From positions 1 through 45,954 of the IMG/VR virus record IMGVR_UViG_3300024288_000003: 45,954 nt of DNA; one strand, given 5' to 3'. Shown piece by piece: positions 8,001 to 16,674 of this stretch (positions are counted from its first letter, which is position 1; each line of letters begins with the position of its first letter). A model generated the notes under the pieces. It saw only the letters and a list, made by a program, of their open reading frames with translations. It made no database searches and had not been told where the DNA came from. The DNA comes from a virus. Made by a program: the position numbers and the translations under genes.

Positions 8001-9880
8001 CCATCAACTACATGGCCATTGGAATCTACAACATCAGTCGCACGCTTGGAAATCTTCGCATAAGTAGGCAGGAATCTCACATCTCCGGATGGAGTCGCAG
8101 GAGTAGCTAGACCTTTGGATGTGAGGTAGGATCGATAATCCTGGTTCGCTGATTGCCAAGCGAAATAATCATTTGCAGGGTTCCCTGATCCAGTTCCTTC
8201 GAGCTGTCCAAGTTTGGTATTAACAACCTTGGAGATTGCTTGGGTACCTTGTTCGACTGGGATGGATCCTTCAAGAACTTGTTTGCGAAGGAGTTCATTA
8301 GCAACCGTCTCTTTCGTACTGATCAGATAATTGTAGAGATCTGTCTTGGAGGAGAATCCATTCTGTACCACGCCGCCAGCAGAATCTACCAGCTTCACAT
8401 CAATCTTTCCATCCTTGAGTGCTCTCTCCAGCACAGGGATATCATACTGACTGACTCTAAGATCTTTAGGAAGTTCTTTGAGAATCTTGTCTGCCCAGAT
8501 GTATCGAGCTTCGGCTGAGTAATGTCCTGTCACTCCAGAAACATCGAGAGCAGACCACTGCTTATCGGTTTTGAACTTATAACCTCTCACATCCTGGAGT
8601 ACTGCATCTTCCGTAGATTGTCCGGCCCGCATCTTTACAACATCTGAGATATTAGAAATCACAGGAGCATCTGAGAGAACTGTACCAGCTTCTTCCCCAG
8701 TGAGTTTCACATAAGCAGTTTGGAGCTCTGGTGTAGGAATCCCTTCCTTGGCAAGTTTGTTCGCCTCAGATTCAATCCTCGACACCTTCCCAATCCGTCC
8801 GAGTTCCTCAGCATGGAGAAGATTATTCAGAACTGTACTATGATCCGTGCCATAGAGAGTGTCAGCCACCATATTGCCAAGTTCAGAATCAGAACCAGCA
8901 ACCATGGCATGCGTTTCAGTTCGGATATCGTTATCAATCCGACGAATCTTATCCGCATATAGACGAGACGCAGTAGCTTCATTAGTTGATCCAGGCAAAG
9001 GAACTGCAGAGAAATCTCTATCTTCTGCCATGAGGATAATCTTATTCGCAGGCGAGATGTTAGCATCTGGGATAGCCCGCGCCGAGAAAGGTTTCAATGC
9101 AGATTCTTCTGCACTCACCAATTTCTTGATTGCACCCAAAGAAGTAGCTGCAGAGAATGCTCCACCGATGACACCACCAATTGCTCCACCAATCGCAACA
9201 TTCTTTACAATGTCCCATCCATCTTGTGAATTCAAAATGGGAGATTTAAACATTGTAGCTTGAACTGCAATCTCAAATGCTGCTCCTTCAAGGACATTCT
9301 GATACACACCAGAAGCCAGAGCTTTAATTCCATTTGCATTGATTGCAGAGAATGTAGCAGTTGCCTGATTGATATCCGCCGCTGCAAGCTTAATAAATTT
9401 CTCTGTCTGAGGAACTAACAGACCAGTTGCTTTGGAGAGATTCTCACCAATCAAACCTGTGCGAGTTGCAGCTTTCAAAGCGATCTGTCCTGCATTGAGG
9501 ATCTTAACTCCGCCCAATCCTGGAATCAAAGAACCTGCGATGAATCCAACCAGATCGGCCGCCTCTCGATTTTTGGCATAATATGCTCCAAGATCAGAAT
9601 CTATTCCACTGATCCAATCTTTTGTATCGTTCTGTTCCTGCTCAGCACCGAACCAATTACCAACTGTGATCGCAGTGTTATAAAAACTATTCGCACCTGA
9701 GAGCATTCCAGTTGCAATCAGCTTCCCGCCATTGCCAAGTTTCTCTTCCCAAGTGTCAGGATCGAACCAAGATCCACCTTTGGTATTCCCAATGGTATGG
9801 TTATCTGCAGCCAGAAGATACCCTGGAACAGAAGATGTATCGACTGGAGTATCTGGATCAGCTGAGAGGAAACTAGGCAT
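5063..9880 (-). CDS. Giant internal virion / DNA-ejection protein (1605 aa)
   Basis: The largest gene in the genome. It encodes a long, mostly helical soluble protein with scattered hydrophobic, Gly/Ala-rich stretches (for example near residues 110-125 and 225-245) that resemble membrane-interacting segments of phage ejection proteins such as T7 gp16 or the large inner-core proteins of other podoviruses. I see no lysozyme, transglycosylase, protease or RNA polymerase motif. AAGGA precedes the ATG. It lies directly downstream of two other internal-type proteins, matching the order of an ejectosome module. Role by size, composition and position; sequence homology could not be tested here. Confidence 0.72.
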   Translation of the reverse strand: MPSFLSADPDTPVDTSSVPGYLLAADNHTIGNTKGGSWFDPDTWEEKLGNGGKLIATGMLSGANSFYNTAITVGNWFGAEQEQNDTKDWISGIDSDLGAYYAKNREAADLVGFIAGSLIPGLGGVKILNAGQIALKAATRTGLIGENLSKATGLLVPQTEKFIKLAAADINQATATFSAINANGIKALASGVYQNVLEGAAFEIAVQATMFKSPILNSQDGWDIVKNVAIGGAIGGVIGGAFSAATSLGAIKKLVSAEESALKPFSARAIPDANISPANKIILMAEDRDFSAVPLPGSTNEATASRLYADKIRRIDNDIRTETHAMVAGSDSELGNMVADTLYGTDHSTVLNNLLHAEELGRIGKVSRIESEANKLAKEGIPTPELQTAYVKLTGEEAGTVLSDAPVISNISDVVKMRAGQSTEDAVLQDVRGYKFKTDKQWSALDVSGVTGHYSAEARYIWADKILKELPKDLRVSQYDIPVLERALKDGKIDVKLVDSAGGVVQNGFSSKTDLYNYLISTKETVANELLRKQVLEGSIPVEQGTQAISKVVNTKLGQLEGTGSGNPANDYFAWQSANQDYRSYLTSKGLATPATPSGDVRFLPTYAKISKRATDVVDSNGHVVDGLTWIKQQQSLLKSAVDNVFAKATGQLNQFVPEITQSALMNSNRYGSGAGLFSFANGGYGSLESTAQQLGSVTKQLKTQYRQATSDILQGPLVNLGTKQEAAIEFETINQKVSRSAAQWVLDTERHSGEAYALIRADANDLLNAGKELTENIEDVVIPIVNKETHDAIETSIQRTGFRTGTYKELRAAQGLEDGKNPNVFRPIRPSAADYPYFAFVKDPSVTAQGHTTMIHAASEKELKELIDKVPTQYQVLTKRDTEDFFRARNEYEYERTLNESMIDSNLKNNGVFSNFFSKTDPQKIVNDIIQQHLREDDILAIELMRAKNDNAFRFLEDQGNAYTKIEASKFGSYSDRLEAAGKNPYLDYIKTSLDISKISEHPLLKGFNTFLDTAVSKAVGGVKSVFDTAKSPADLDRINSLLDKYGMNTGYRDAATDLLANHQAPKGELSKFIRGANAILSKFTLGLDPLNAVNNFVGANILRSTELKQITDAIRSGDTELAGQLGKLTQVQLPGVSDTITTPSRLVGNAIRNYFQDDGKLLAHYQSLGVVKDATTQFKNILDDFTLRGTETVEDLNSRLNRAFKKAQELSLIGEKYTGNSLAEQLNRFISADVMRQLTDLGVAKKLITPAEQSAYINTFVNRVEGNVIASQRPLMFQGPIGQAIGLFQSYQFNLMQQMFRYVAEGTAKDSAMLLGLQGTFYGIQGLPAFQFINQHIVGTLSGNQKHVDIYDSTYGVLGKQLGDLALYGLPSNLLQANIYSRGDINPRQVTILPTSLPEVPFVGAFGKFLGSVKDTVGKMTGGANVWESLLQGLEHNGLSRPLAGLAQTLQSTTGSGQVFSTTNKGSILASNDLLSWATATRLAGGRPLDEAIVNDGVFRIQSYQRYDQMRMNTLAESVRTSVIQGQTADQDQMIQFAKSYAETGGKQANFNKWMMNQFKTANTSQANKIVSQLQNPFAQKMQILMGGGSDVTPLGTLQQTLD

Positions 9881-9891
9881 GGGAGATTTCC

Positions 9892-11592
9892 TTACCTGGG
9901 GATGATTGCATTGTTATTCGCAAATGGATTATTACTAGTCGACATCCATTTATTTAAAGCTCTGCCAACTTGATCTGGTTTGGTAAGATCGATGATTGAT
10001 TTCCCACTGAACATTGTAGATGTCGTATCAGTAGTGATCGGCACATTATAGGAATAGATAGATGGATCAGTTGGTGTGCGAGGATTCAGATTCAGACCAA
10101 GAGATTGTAATTGCCGTGCTTCTATGTTTACTTTCGCACCACGAGCATAAACAGATGTAAGTTCTAGAGCTTCAGAGTACGAGAGTTTCTTCTGATTCAA
10201 AGCCGCCGCCACAATATTGAATGTCTTATCTGGATCAGTTAGATCAACACCTGCAGCGATGGCGGGCGCGATCACTTTTGCAACCACTGGAAGCTTTTGC
10301 ATCTCAGGAGAAGCATTGATCAGAGCCGCTAGCGGAGGAATGTTGAATACATTAGTCTGATCTCCAGGGATGACTTTTTTCGCCTGGGCCGCCAACAGAG
10401 CAGTAGCTGTGTCATCAATCGCTTTGTTTCTGGATGCAGGATTTTTTAGATCAATCGTAGACCCAGGAGTTGCAGCTGCCTGAGCTACCAATTGAGTTGC
10501 ATTGGTGAGTAAATCTTTTACTGCCAACTGAGGCCCAGAAAGTTTAATACCTGGGACAGAGTTAAGGAGCTCGACGGCACGAGCAGGAGAAGGAGCAAGA
10601 ATAGTAGCCCCGCCAGCGAGTTCAGAATCGTTCGCAATCTGGAATGCTTCGGCATAGAGTTTACCAGAAGGTGAATTAGTTTTCAACAGTTGTAGGATCG
10701 ATCCAGCTCTAGGAGAGTTCTGAGGAATCGGTGCCATCCCCATCCGTTGCAAACCATTGTTCACTCGATCCATCACATATTGATCGGTGTCAGTTTCTTT
10801 TCCTCTGGTTGCATTGATGATATCCGCTTGAGCTTTCCTGAAATCGAATTCTTGTCGGCTCAATTCGAGATGGCTCAAAGCGACTCCAATCTGTGTCTGA
10901 GCATTCTGAGCTTGGACACCATTGAATTCCATGGCGAGAGTTTCTTTGGTGGATTGCAATGCTTCAGTGATACCTTTCGCATTGTAGCCAAGAGCTTCTC
11001 GATAAGATTTGTTCGCAAGAGTTTGAGCTTGCAAACGAGTATTGTCTGCTGATGCTGCCATCCCAGCTTCTGTAATTGACTCAGTAAGCATCCCCTGAGT
11101 TGTGACAGTCGCTTGCGAGAGCTGATTCAGAGTTTGTACAGCAGATGTCTTAGCTGTGTACTCTTCATTCAATGCATTGTATTTTGCGATGTCATCTGGG
11201 AGAGTGATTGCATTCGCAATGAATTGGAGAGGATCATCAAAGAGTCCAACAGATTGCTTAGCAGAGACAACTTTGAGTGCTGCATCTTTGCGAGAGATCA
11301 GATCGAGAATAGAGTCTGAGAGTCCAGTGAGAACTTCCCCTTGAGCTTTCAGATTCGTACCTAGAGCAGTAGCTCCTTTAATCTTCGCATTCTGTGTTTG
11401 GAATTCTGCTGTCTGTTTAGCAGAATCGATTACCTGATTATTCACTCCGGCCGCCAATGCAGCTTGTGAATCATCCGAAGCAGTAACTGCTGCCTCTGCA
11501 GAAAGATCAAATAATTGCTTACCAGCTTGCTGTGCTTGTCCAGCAAATTGGTTTACTTGATCAAGAATTCCTGAGAGATCGAGTTGAGGCAT
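9892..11592 (-). CDS. Internal virion protein (ejectosome candidate)
   Basis: A 566-residue Ala/Gln/Leu-rich helical protein. The N-terminal 150 residues carry heptad-like patterns and amidated residues (QVNQFAGQAQQAGKQLFDLS) typical of long coiled coils in phage inner-core proteins. ATG 11592 has GGAG at ideal spacing; the TTG at 11604 does not. It lies between the 234-residue and the 1605-residue virion proteins, a trio of rising size reminiscent of T7 gp14, gp15 and gp16. No catalytic motif seen. Assignment is by position and composition. Confidence 0.68.
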   Translation of the reverse strand: MPQLDLSGILDQVNQFAGQAQQAGKQLFDLSAEAAVTASDDSQAALAAGVNNQVIDSAKQTAEFQTQNAKIKGATALGTNLKAQGEVLTGLSDSILDLISRKDAALKVVSAKQSVGLFDDPLQFIANAITLPDDIAKYNALNEEYTAKTSAVQTLNQLSQATVTTQGMLTESITEAGMAASADNTRLQAQTLANKSYREALGYNAKGITEALQSTKETLAMEFNGVQAQNAQTQIGVALSHLELSRQEFDFRKAQADIINATRGKETDTDQYVMDRVNNGLQRMGMAPIPQNSPRAGSILQLLKTNSPSGKLYAEAFQIANDSELAGGATILAPSPARAVELLNSVPGIKLSGPQLAVKDLLTNATQLVAQAAATPGSTIDLKNPASRNKAIDDTATALLAAQAKKVIPGDQTNVFNIPPLAALINASPEMQKLPVVAKVIAPAIAAGVDLTDPDKTFNIVAAALNQKKLSYSEALELTSVYARGAKVNIEARQLQSLGLNLNPRTPTDPSIYSYNVPITTDTTSTMFSGKSIIDLTKPDQVGRALNKWMSTSNNPFANNNAIIPR

Positions 11593-11604
11593 CAGTCTCT
11601 CCAA

Positions 11605-12309
11605 TTAACCAAACAGACTTGCAAAGAAATCACCAGAAGTATCAGCTGCTGTATCCGTGGCTGCATTTGCTGCAACATCTGCTGCGGCCGAATCAGCTGC
11701 ACTAGAAAACAAACCTGCAGGATCAATCCCAGAACCACTCGCATCTACAAACAGATCAGATCCAAGAGAAGTACCTAGATCTGCCAGAGCTCCAGTAACT
11801 CCTGAGCCCATCGGGATATCTGAATAACCTGCAACATCTGAAGATGCAGCCGCCGGTCCAAGTCCTAGAGATTGAGCAAACTTATCTCCAAGATTATTTA
11901 CACCATATTTCTTAACTGCTCCAGAGATAGCAGGACCAAGAAGAGATTTCCCAGCAGTGAGACCTAGAACAGTAAGGATATCAGATCCACCAACTTTTGC
12001 AGGAGCAGATCGAGTGGTTGTAGTTCCAGCTTGGCGGGCGGCCAATTCTCCAGCAGTTCGAGTCACCAAATCATTTGTCAGGAGCTGTTGAGTTGAGGAG
12101 TTATACAATCCTGCACTCTTCGCTCCACCAGCAACAGAAGCTAAACCACTAGATGATCCAAGAATCTGCTGAAGGAGAGAATTCATCCCAGTAGCTGAGA
12201 TGTTCGATCCAGTAGTAGTTGTCTCTTTGGATCCTTTAAGGAGACCCAAAAGATTAGTAATCTGGTCGATCGAAGAATTAGATGAAGAAAGATTTCCAGC
12301 TGCAGGCAT
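11605..12309 (-). CDS. Ala/Ser/Gly-rich small internal virion protein
   Basis: A 234-residue low-complexity protein. Residues about 95-150 include a Gly/Leu-rich segment (ILTVLGLTAGKSLLGPAIS) that could insert into a membrane, and the C-terminal 50 residues are almost all Ala, Asp, Ser and Thr, ending in FFASLFG. That composition suits a small ejectosome or core protein. AAAGGA precedes the ATG. It precedes the two larger internal proteins in transcription order. No homologue recognised by eye. Confidence 0.62.
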   Translation of the reverse strand: MPAAGNLSSSNSSIDQITNLLGLLKGSKETTTTGSNISATGMNSLLQQILGSSSGLASVAGGAKSAGLYNSSTQQLLTNDLVTRTAGELAARQAGTTTTRSAPAKVGGSDILTVLGLTAGKSLLGPAISGAVKKYGVNNLGDKFAQSLGLGPAAASSDVAGYSDIPMGSGVTGALADLGTSLGSDLFVDASGSGIDPAGLFSSAADSAAADVAANAATDTAADTSGDFFASLFG

Positions 12310-12311
12310 GA

Positions 12312-13106
12312 TTAGTTTCCTTTCTTGGCAGCAACCTGGGCTGCTTTAGCACGTTTCTCAGCTTCGATTTCAAATGGTGTTTTCGTGAGGAGAATATCTT
12401 CGAAGAAATTTCTCCCCAGCATATCTACAATTTTCGTAGGGATGACAACTTCGCCGCCGGTGACTTGGATAGTTTTGTTATCGGATCCAAGGAGATCATG
12501 TCCTGGGACAAAGCCACCATCTGCGTATGCACCGCCGCCAGAATCTCCTGGGCCACCTGAATCTCCTGCACCTCCAGCTCCGGATGCAGCACCTGAGGCA
12601 CCTCCATCTCCACCAGAATCTCCGCCAGTATCCCCAACTGAACCATTTGCATCTGGATTAGAATCAGATTGAGAGGCGGCCGAAGCAGCTGCAGCAGTAT
12701 CAGAATCTACATCAGATGGGCCAACTGCATTTGCAATCGACATTGCTTCATTGATTGCACTAATTACAGATGAAATAGTTGGTGCAGTATTGGGAGAGAG
12801 TGCATTGATTGCAGTTGTGATTCCTGGAACTGGAGAAGTAATAGAACTCATTGCAAGACCGATAGCTTGGCCGATTGCATTTACTGCAGCAATACCTCCA
12901 GGAGTTGCAGAATTTCCTGCCCCTACTCCGGCGTCAGTTCCTGGACCGCCCCCAGGACTTGCAAGGAAATTTGCAAGTTGTGCAGTTGCTGAGGAGCCAT
13001 GAACTTCTGGCTGGCCAAAGAGAGTGTTGAAATCTAAAACTCCTCCAGCCGGCCCACCGTAGAGAGTTTTTCGAATCAACTCAAGAGTAGATGCATCGGT
13101 TGTCAT
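12312..13106 (-). CDS. Gly-rich virion protein with tape-measure-like C-terminal motif
   Basis: A 264-residue protein with a Gly/Ser/Asp/Ala spacer (about residues 130-195) followed by YADGGFVPG, a spacer, and IQVTGGEVVIPTKIVDMLG. The combination ADGG-x-V-PG followed by a GGEVVIP-type segment is common near the C-terminus of tape measure and minor tail proteins of longer-tailed phages. Here it sits on a short protein in a genome without a tape measure gene. GGAG lies upstream; its ATG overlaps the holin stop (TAATG). The role is probably structural. Confidence 0.65.
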   Translation of the reverse strand: MTTDASTLELIRKTLYGGPAGGVLDFNTLFGQPEVHGSSATAQLANFLASPGGGPGTDAGVGAGNSATPGGIAAVNAIGQAIGLAMSSITSPVPGITTAINALSPNTAPTISSVISAINEAMSIANAVGPSDVDSDTAAAASAASQSDSNPDANGSVGDTGGDSGGDGGASGAASGAGGAGDSGGPGDSGGGAYADGGFVPGHDLLGSDNKTIQVTGGEVVIPTKIVDMLGRNFFEDILLTKTPFEIEAEKRAKAAQVAAKKGN

Positions 13107-13558
13107 TACTTAACTCCAGGTGCTGACTTCTTCTTAGTTTCCCAAGATTTGGCACCAGTGTAGCCAAGATAACCTACACCAAAGAGAGTGTAGAGAGAAT
13201 CTGGAATAGCTTGTAGATATGTTGTCATACCATGTGCAATGGCAGAAGCTATCTCAGGTTTAAAGGCAGATAGAATACCCATTGGGATTGAGAAAAGAAT
13301 CAAGAGGTAGATAACATACATGAAACTTGGCCGCGCTCTAGATGTCCAAGGATCTGTAGATTGTGCCTCGGCTAGAATCGCACTCAATGATGCTTGCATC
13401 GCTCTGATATCTCCATCCTGAGTGAGCTTAGCAATCTCGAATTCCGCCCGCGCTCTCTCAGCTGCTTGAGTAACTTTGTCTGGAAACAATCTATCTACAA
13501 GCTTAGATCCTACTCCATTGACAAGATCAACTACTGCACTAAATGGATCGAGTGACAT
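13106..13558 (-). CDS. 3TM-type holin
   Basis: A 150-residue protein matching the holin family described for gene-transfer-agent release: an N-terminal amphipathic region with FPD, a charged helix, the signature DPWTSRARPSFMYVIY, a membrane segment (about residues 79-99) and further hydrophobic segments (about 113-135) before a Lys-rich tail. It would form the lesion that lets the M15 peptidase reach the cell wall. The lysis genes are embedded within the leftward virion operon and so are likely expressed late. Confidence 0.85.
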   Translation of the reverse strand: MSLDPFSAVVDLVNGVGSKLVDRLFPDKVTQAAERARAEFEIAKLTQDGDIRAMQASLSAILAEAQSTDPWTSRARPSFMYVIYLLILFSIPMGILSAFKPEIASAIAHGMTTYLQAIPDSLYTLFGVGYLGYTGAKSWETKKKSAPGVK

Positions 13559-13564
13559 GATTGA

Positions 13565-13897
13565 TTATCCAGGAAAGATTTGTTTATGGAAAGCTTGAAA
13601 CAATGCAAAGAGTACAAGTGCGACTGCCCAAACTCCTATACCTCGATTGATCCACTGATCTACTTTTCTCTCCAATTGGTAATGTTCCAATCGAGAATTC
13701 GAAACTGTAACTTTGAGCTCAGAGAAATCTTTATCTAGATTCATGTGATTAGATGACAGAACTGCAACCATTTGCATGTTATCAATCAGCTTATCTACTT
13801 TCCTCTCAAGACGAATGAAATCTTCTGAATTCACAACTCTAGCTCTCCGGCCTTGTAGTGGTCCAAACTCTGAGTCTTGAGCGGATGAATCTGTCAT
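13565..13897 (-). CDS. Single-TM lysis-associated protein (hemolysin-XhlA/spanin-like position)
   Basis: A 110-residue protein with a soluble N-terminal region, two heptad-rich stretches both containing LERKVD (about residues 29-38 and 75-82), then one C-terminal membrane helix (about 87-104) and a short tail FHKQIFPG. This C-tail-anchored coiled-coil shape resembles XhlA-type or accessory lysis proteins. It lies between endolysin and holin with a 4-bp overlap with the former. GGAG precedes the ATG. The exact lysis role is inference. Confidence 0.68.
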   Translation of the reverse strand: MTDSSAQDSEFGPLQGRRARVVNSEDFIRLERKVDKLIDNMQMVAVLSSNHMNLDKDFSELKVTVSNSRLEHYQLERKVDQWINRGIGVWAVALVLFALFQAFHKQIFPG

Positions 13898-14364
13898 AGT
13901 GGCGCTCCAAATTTATCTGTGAGGCCAGATGCATAATGTCCCGATGTTAGTAAGGATAGAACTTGCATCTTGTTCTTTCTATCGGGGACTGCAGAGAAAG
14001 ATATGTGAACCCAAGTGTGTTCGAGAATTAATTGATCGAAAGGAACCAGCTCAGGGAAGTGGATGATCTGTTTACATACTTCCAATGGAGTTCCAAAAGA
14101 TGGAGCAATGAAATCTACAGCTTCTCCAGTGAGATGCTGTGAGGAAGTTACTCCTCCCACAGCACGATTCACAGACTCAGATCTATACCAGGAATTCACT
14201 AAAACACTCACTCCTAAGAGAGCTCGAACTCTTTCCATATTCCGTGCTGTCTTCTTCATCACCTCTATAATTGCAGGAGATGGAGTGTTATCCATTCGAT
14301 TCCGCGAGGCCGCCTGAGAGATGATCGCTTCTTCTAGAGTGAAATGGTCTGAGAGAGGAGTCAT
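13894..14364 (-). CDS. Peptidase M15 family endolysin (D-Ala-D-Ala carboxypeptidase-like)
   Basis: A 156-residue enzyme with the M15A pattern: SDHFTLEEAIIS at the N-terminus, VNSWYRSESVNRAVGG, SSQHLTGEAVDF (zinc ligands H77 and D84) and WVHISF (H120), with a probable catalytic acid in the LILEHT segment. Such domains cut peptide crosslinks in peptidoglycan. The ORF can be extended to a TTG at 14379, but ATG 14364 is the natural start. No signal peptide or SAR segment, so it needs the holin encoded just downstream. Confidence 0.88.
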   Translation of the reverse strand: MTPLSDHFTLEEAIISQAASRNRMDNTPSPAIIEVMKKTARNMERVRALLGVSVLVNSWYRSESVNRAVGGVTSSQHLTGEAVDFIAPSFGTPLEVCKQIIHFPELVPFDQLILEHTWVHISFSAVPDRKNKMQVLSLLTSGHYASGLTDKFGAPL

Positions 14365-14368
14365 GGAA

Positions 14369-15100
14369 TTATTGTCCAAAATTCTTCAATGTAAACATTG
14401 GGCGATAGACAGCGTCATTTTGTATGGTATAAGATCCAGCATTAGATTTATACCCCGGAACCACTGTCATATTTCCTGCTGAAAGATCTCCAGCAGTGGC
14501 AGTCCTTATATATCGTACTTGATGCATCCAAGCTTGTGTGTTGGCATTTACAACAAATGCTGCCAAAGCTCTCCAACCTGTGTCGACAGTATTGATGTAG
14601 AATCCATAGTCAACATAAGAGTTTGGAGATGCAAGAACTGATACGAGAAGAGCATTGAATTCAATCTCAATCCTATCACCGACTACAGCTGGGATGGTTA
14701 GTGTGAATGCGCCAATAGGAACAAAAACTCCACTACCTGTATTGATGTTTGCGAAAGTTCCATCGCCGTCTTGGAATCTGAAAGGTACACTACCAGATGG
14801 ACCCCAGATTGGCTCTACGCCAACTCCTTGAGCAGTCAATACTTTCCCAGACGTTGGAGCAGATGAAACAGTTTTTACCTGTCCTAGACCATCTAATCCA
14901 ACAACTGGCTGATTAACTGCCAGAGGTGCAGGCCAGGATACTATATTCCCACCAAATCCACTGATCCCATCAATTGCACCTTGGAGAACTCTGAAAGCAT
15001 TTCTGATACGAACTAGTTCGGCATAGATCTGTGGATCTCTGGATTGATCATACTCAGGTAATGCACTAAGTGAAGTGTTGGTAGAGAAACCAGTAGCCAT
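14369..15100 (-). CDS. Fibre-like or receptor-binding virion protein
   Basis: A 243-residue protein. The N-terminus (LSALPEYDQSRDPQIYAELVRIRNAF) is helical and could attach it to the tail; after a spacer the C-terminal 140 residues are beta-rich (FRFQDGDGTFANINTGSGVF onwards), a jelly-roll or C1q-like pattern typical of phage fibre tips. It lies between tail hub and endolysin. Specific family not recognised. Confidence 0.65.
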   Translation of the reverse strand: MATGFSTNTSLSALPEYDQSRDPQIYAELVRIRNAFRVLQGAIDGISGFGGNIVSWPAPLAVNQPVVGLDGLGQVKTVSSAPTSGKVLTAQGVGVEPIWGPSGSVPFRFQDGDGTFANINTGSGVFVPIGAFTLTIPAVVGDRIEIEFNALLVSVLASPNSYVDYGFYINTVDTGWRALAAFVVNANTQAWMHQVRYIRTATAGDLSAGNMTVVPGYKSNAGSYTIQNDAVYRPMFTLKNFGQ

Positions 15101-15102
15101 CT

Positions 15103-16647
15103 CTATCTCTTTCCGTGCGGATTAAATGTAAGAACCAGAGAACAAACTTCGAATGCACCCTTGAACAGAAGAGAGTGATTGAGACCTACGATACGACATT
15201 TGTATCTACGAAACAATCCACTAGATAGATTCAATGTAGGTGTGGCATATAGATATGTTTTCCCATCGAGAGTATACATATCCGTAAGTGAGAATGTAAA
15301 TCCAGCTCGTACATTCTCAAGAGCAATCTCATCGAGTTGTAGAACTCGAGGCCGCACGAATTGATATTTTCCAAATATTGCAACACCAGAACTAGTAGCG
15401 AGAGATACACTGAAATCTACAACACTAATTGATCCATCTGCTTTCAGAATCCCAATGGATTGGCGCGGAGTCTCTGTGATGGCAACACTTGGAATCTGAT
15501 ACTCGAAAATCACAGTATGTGGGATCTTAAGTTTCCCATAGCGTTTCTCGATCAGATCATATACAATACAATGGGTGAAAGAATTCACACCATATGAGAT
15601 ACACATGTATCGATCAGAGACAACTGCTACTCGTTTCAACATTGTTCCAGTGAGAACCACAGTGCTAAATGTATTCGTTATCTCATCGAAATCTTCAAAG
15701 AGTTTTCCGGCAATGAAATCAGTGAGATCTGGATAAGCAGTTTGAGATTGGGATGTTGAAATTAGCTGGAAACCTGAAGTTGTATATGCATAGTGATTGC
15801 CAGAATTAGCATCATAAGCAATCAGATCTGCGGAAGATACGCCGCCGGAAGCAACAATCTCCCGGAAATTGAATGGGAATCGAGTGTTTCCAGAAAATAA
15901 TGATGCCACAGCATTGGCTGCAGTATATACAATGAAACCGAGTAAGTGAGGAACACAGAGAGTGATAGATCCTTTAGCTCCTTCTACAGAACCTCCACCA
16001 GCTCCAGTCACCAAAGATGGGACAAAATCTGTAGGATCAATCGTAGAACTCCAAGCGACTGCAGTATTGTTCCAGGCGACTAGATATCCTGCAGAGGGGC
16101 AGATACCGATGATTGCTCCAGGCCCCGTAATCACCAAACCTAAAAATGATAGAGTTCCAGCGTTACCTCCAGGAATAAATGCTTGAGTTCCAAAATCGTA
16201 TTTGATACATCCATAGTTTTGGATATATATGTATGTCGTACCAGAAACAAAAGCAGTAGTTACAAGATTGTTGGCCGCCTGGGGATAGTTTCCTTTGAAT
16301 ACCCAAGGCCCGCCGCTGGAAACATATGTATTTCCTGAGGCATCTAGAATCAAATATACTTTGTTATCTCCGGAATCTCTCAATGTGAAGATCCGATTAA
16401 TCGCTGCCAAACCTCCAGACAAAATAGGAGTGTATCCAACACTCTGCATACCTTGCGGATGTGGCATAACATTGTGACAGTAATATAACTGTGGAATGCC
16501 TACATCTTTATCTACATCATCTGGAGATGTCAGCTGGCGATTGAAGTTATTATCATACTGTGGAACAATGATTGAGCGGCCAAAGTTCTCCGAAATGAAC
16601 GGAAAGGCTTTAGCACTTAGATTCGCACGATATGTAATTTGACTCAT
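15103..16647 (-). CDS. Tail hub / tail tubular protein B-like
   Basis: A 514-residue beta-rich protein with repeated short blades (for example GNTYVSSGGPWVFKG and NHYAYTTSGFQLIS), the sort of beta-propeller-containing architecture seen in podovirus tail nozzle or hub proteins (T7 gp12 or P22 gp10 type). Nearby genes encode the adaptor and tailspike. The start lacks a strong ribosome binding site. The sequence GRSIIVPQYDNNFNRQL near the N-terminus is rich in Asn and Arg, as in proteins that dock on an adaptor ring. Identification is by fold impression and position. Confidence 0.65.
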   Translation of the reverse strand: MSQITYRANLSAKAFPFISENFGRSIIVPQYDNNFNRQLTSPDDVDKDVGIPQLYYCHNVMPHPQGMQSVGYTPILSGGLAAINRIFTLRDSGDNKVYLILDASGNTYVSSGGPWVFKGNYPQAANNLVTTAFVSGTTYIYIQNYGCIKYDFGTQAFIPGGNAGTLSFLGLVITGPGAIIGICPSAGYLVAWNNTAVAWSSTIDPTDFVPSLVTGAGGGSVEGAKGSITLCVPHLLGFIVYTAANAVASLFSGNTRFPFNFREIVASGGVSSADLIAYDANSGNHYAYTTSGFQLISTSQSQTAYPDLTDFIAGKLFEDFDEITNTFSTVVLTGTMLKRVAVVSDRYMCISYGVNSFTHCIVYDLIEKRYGKLKIPHTVIFEYQIPSVAITETPRQSIGILKADGSISVVDFSVSLATSSGVAIFGKYQFVRPRVLQLDEIALENVRAGFTFSLTDMYTLDGKTYLYATPTLNLSSGLFRRYKCRIVGLNHSLLFKGAFEVCSLVLTFNPHGKR

Positions 16648-16674
16648 GATCTTATGGTCTCAGGCTCTCATTGA

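Noticed and set aside
12325-12672. Pro/Ser-rich open frame opposite the Gly-rich virion gene
   Set aside because: It arises because Gly codons read as Pro codons on the opposite strand; not a gene.
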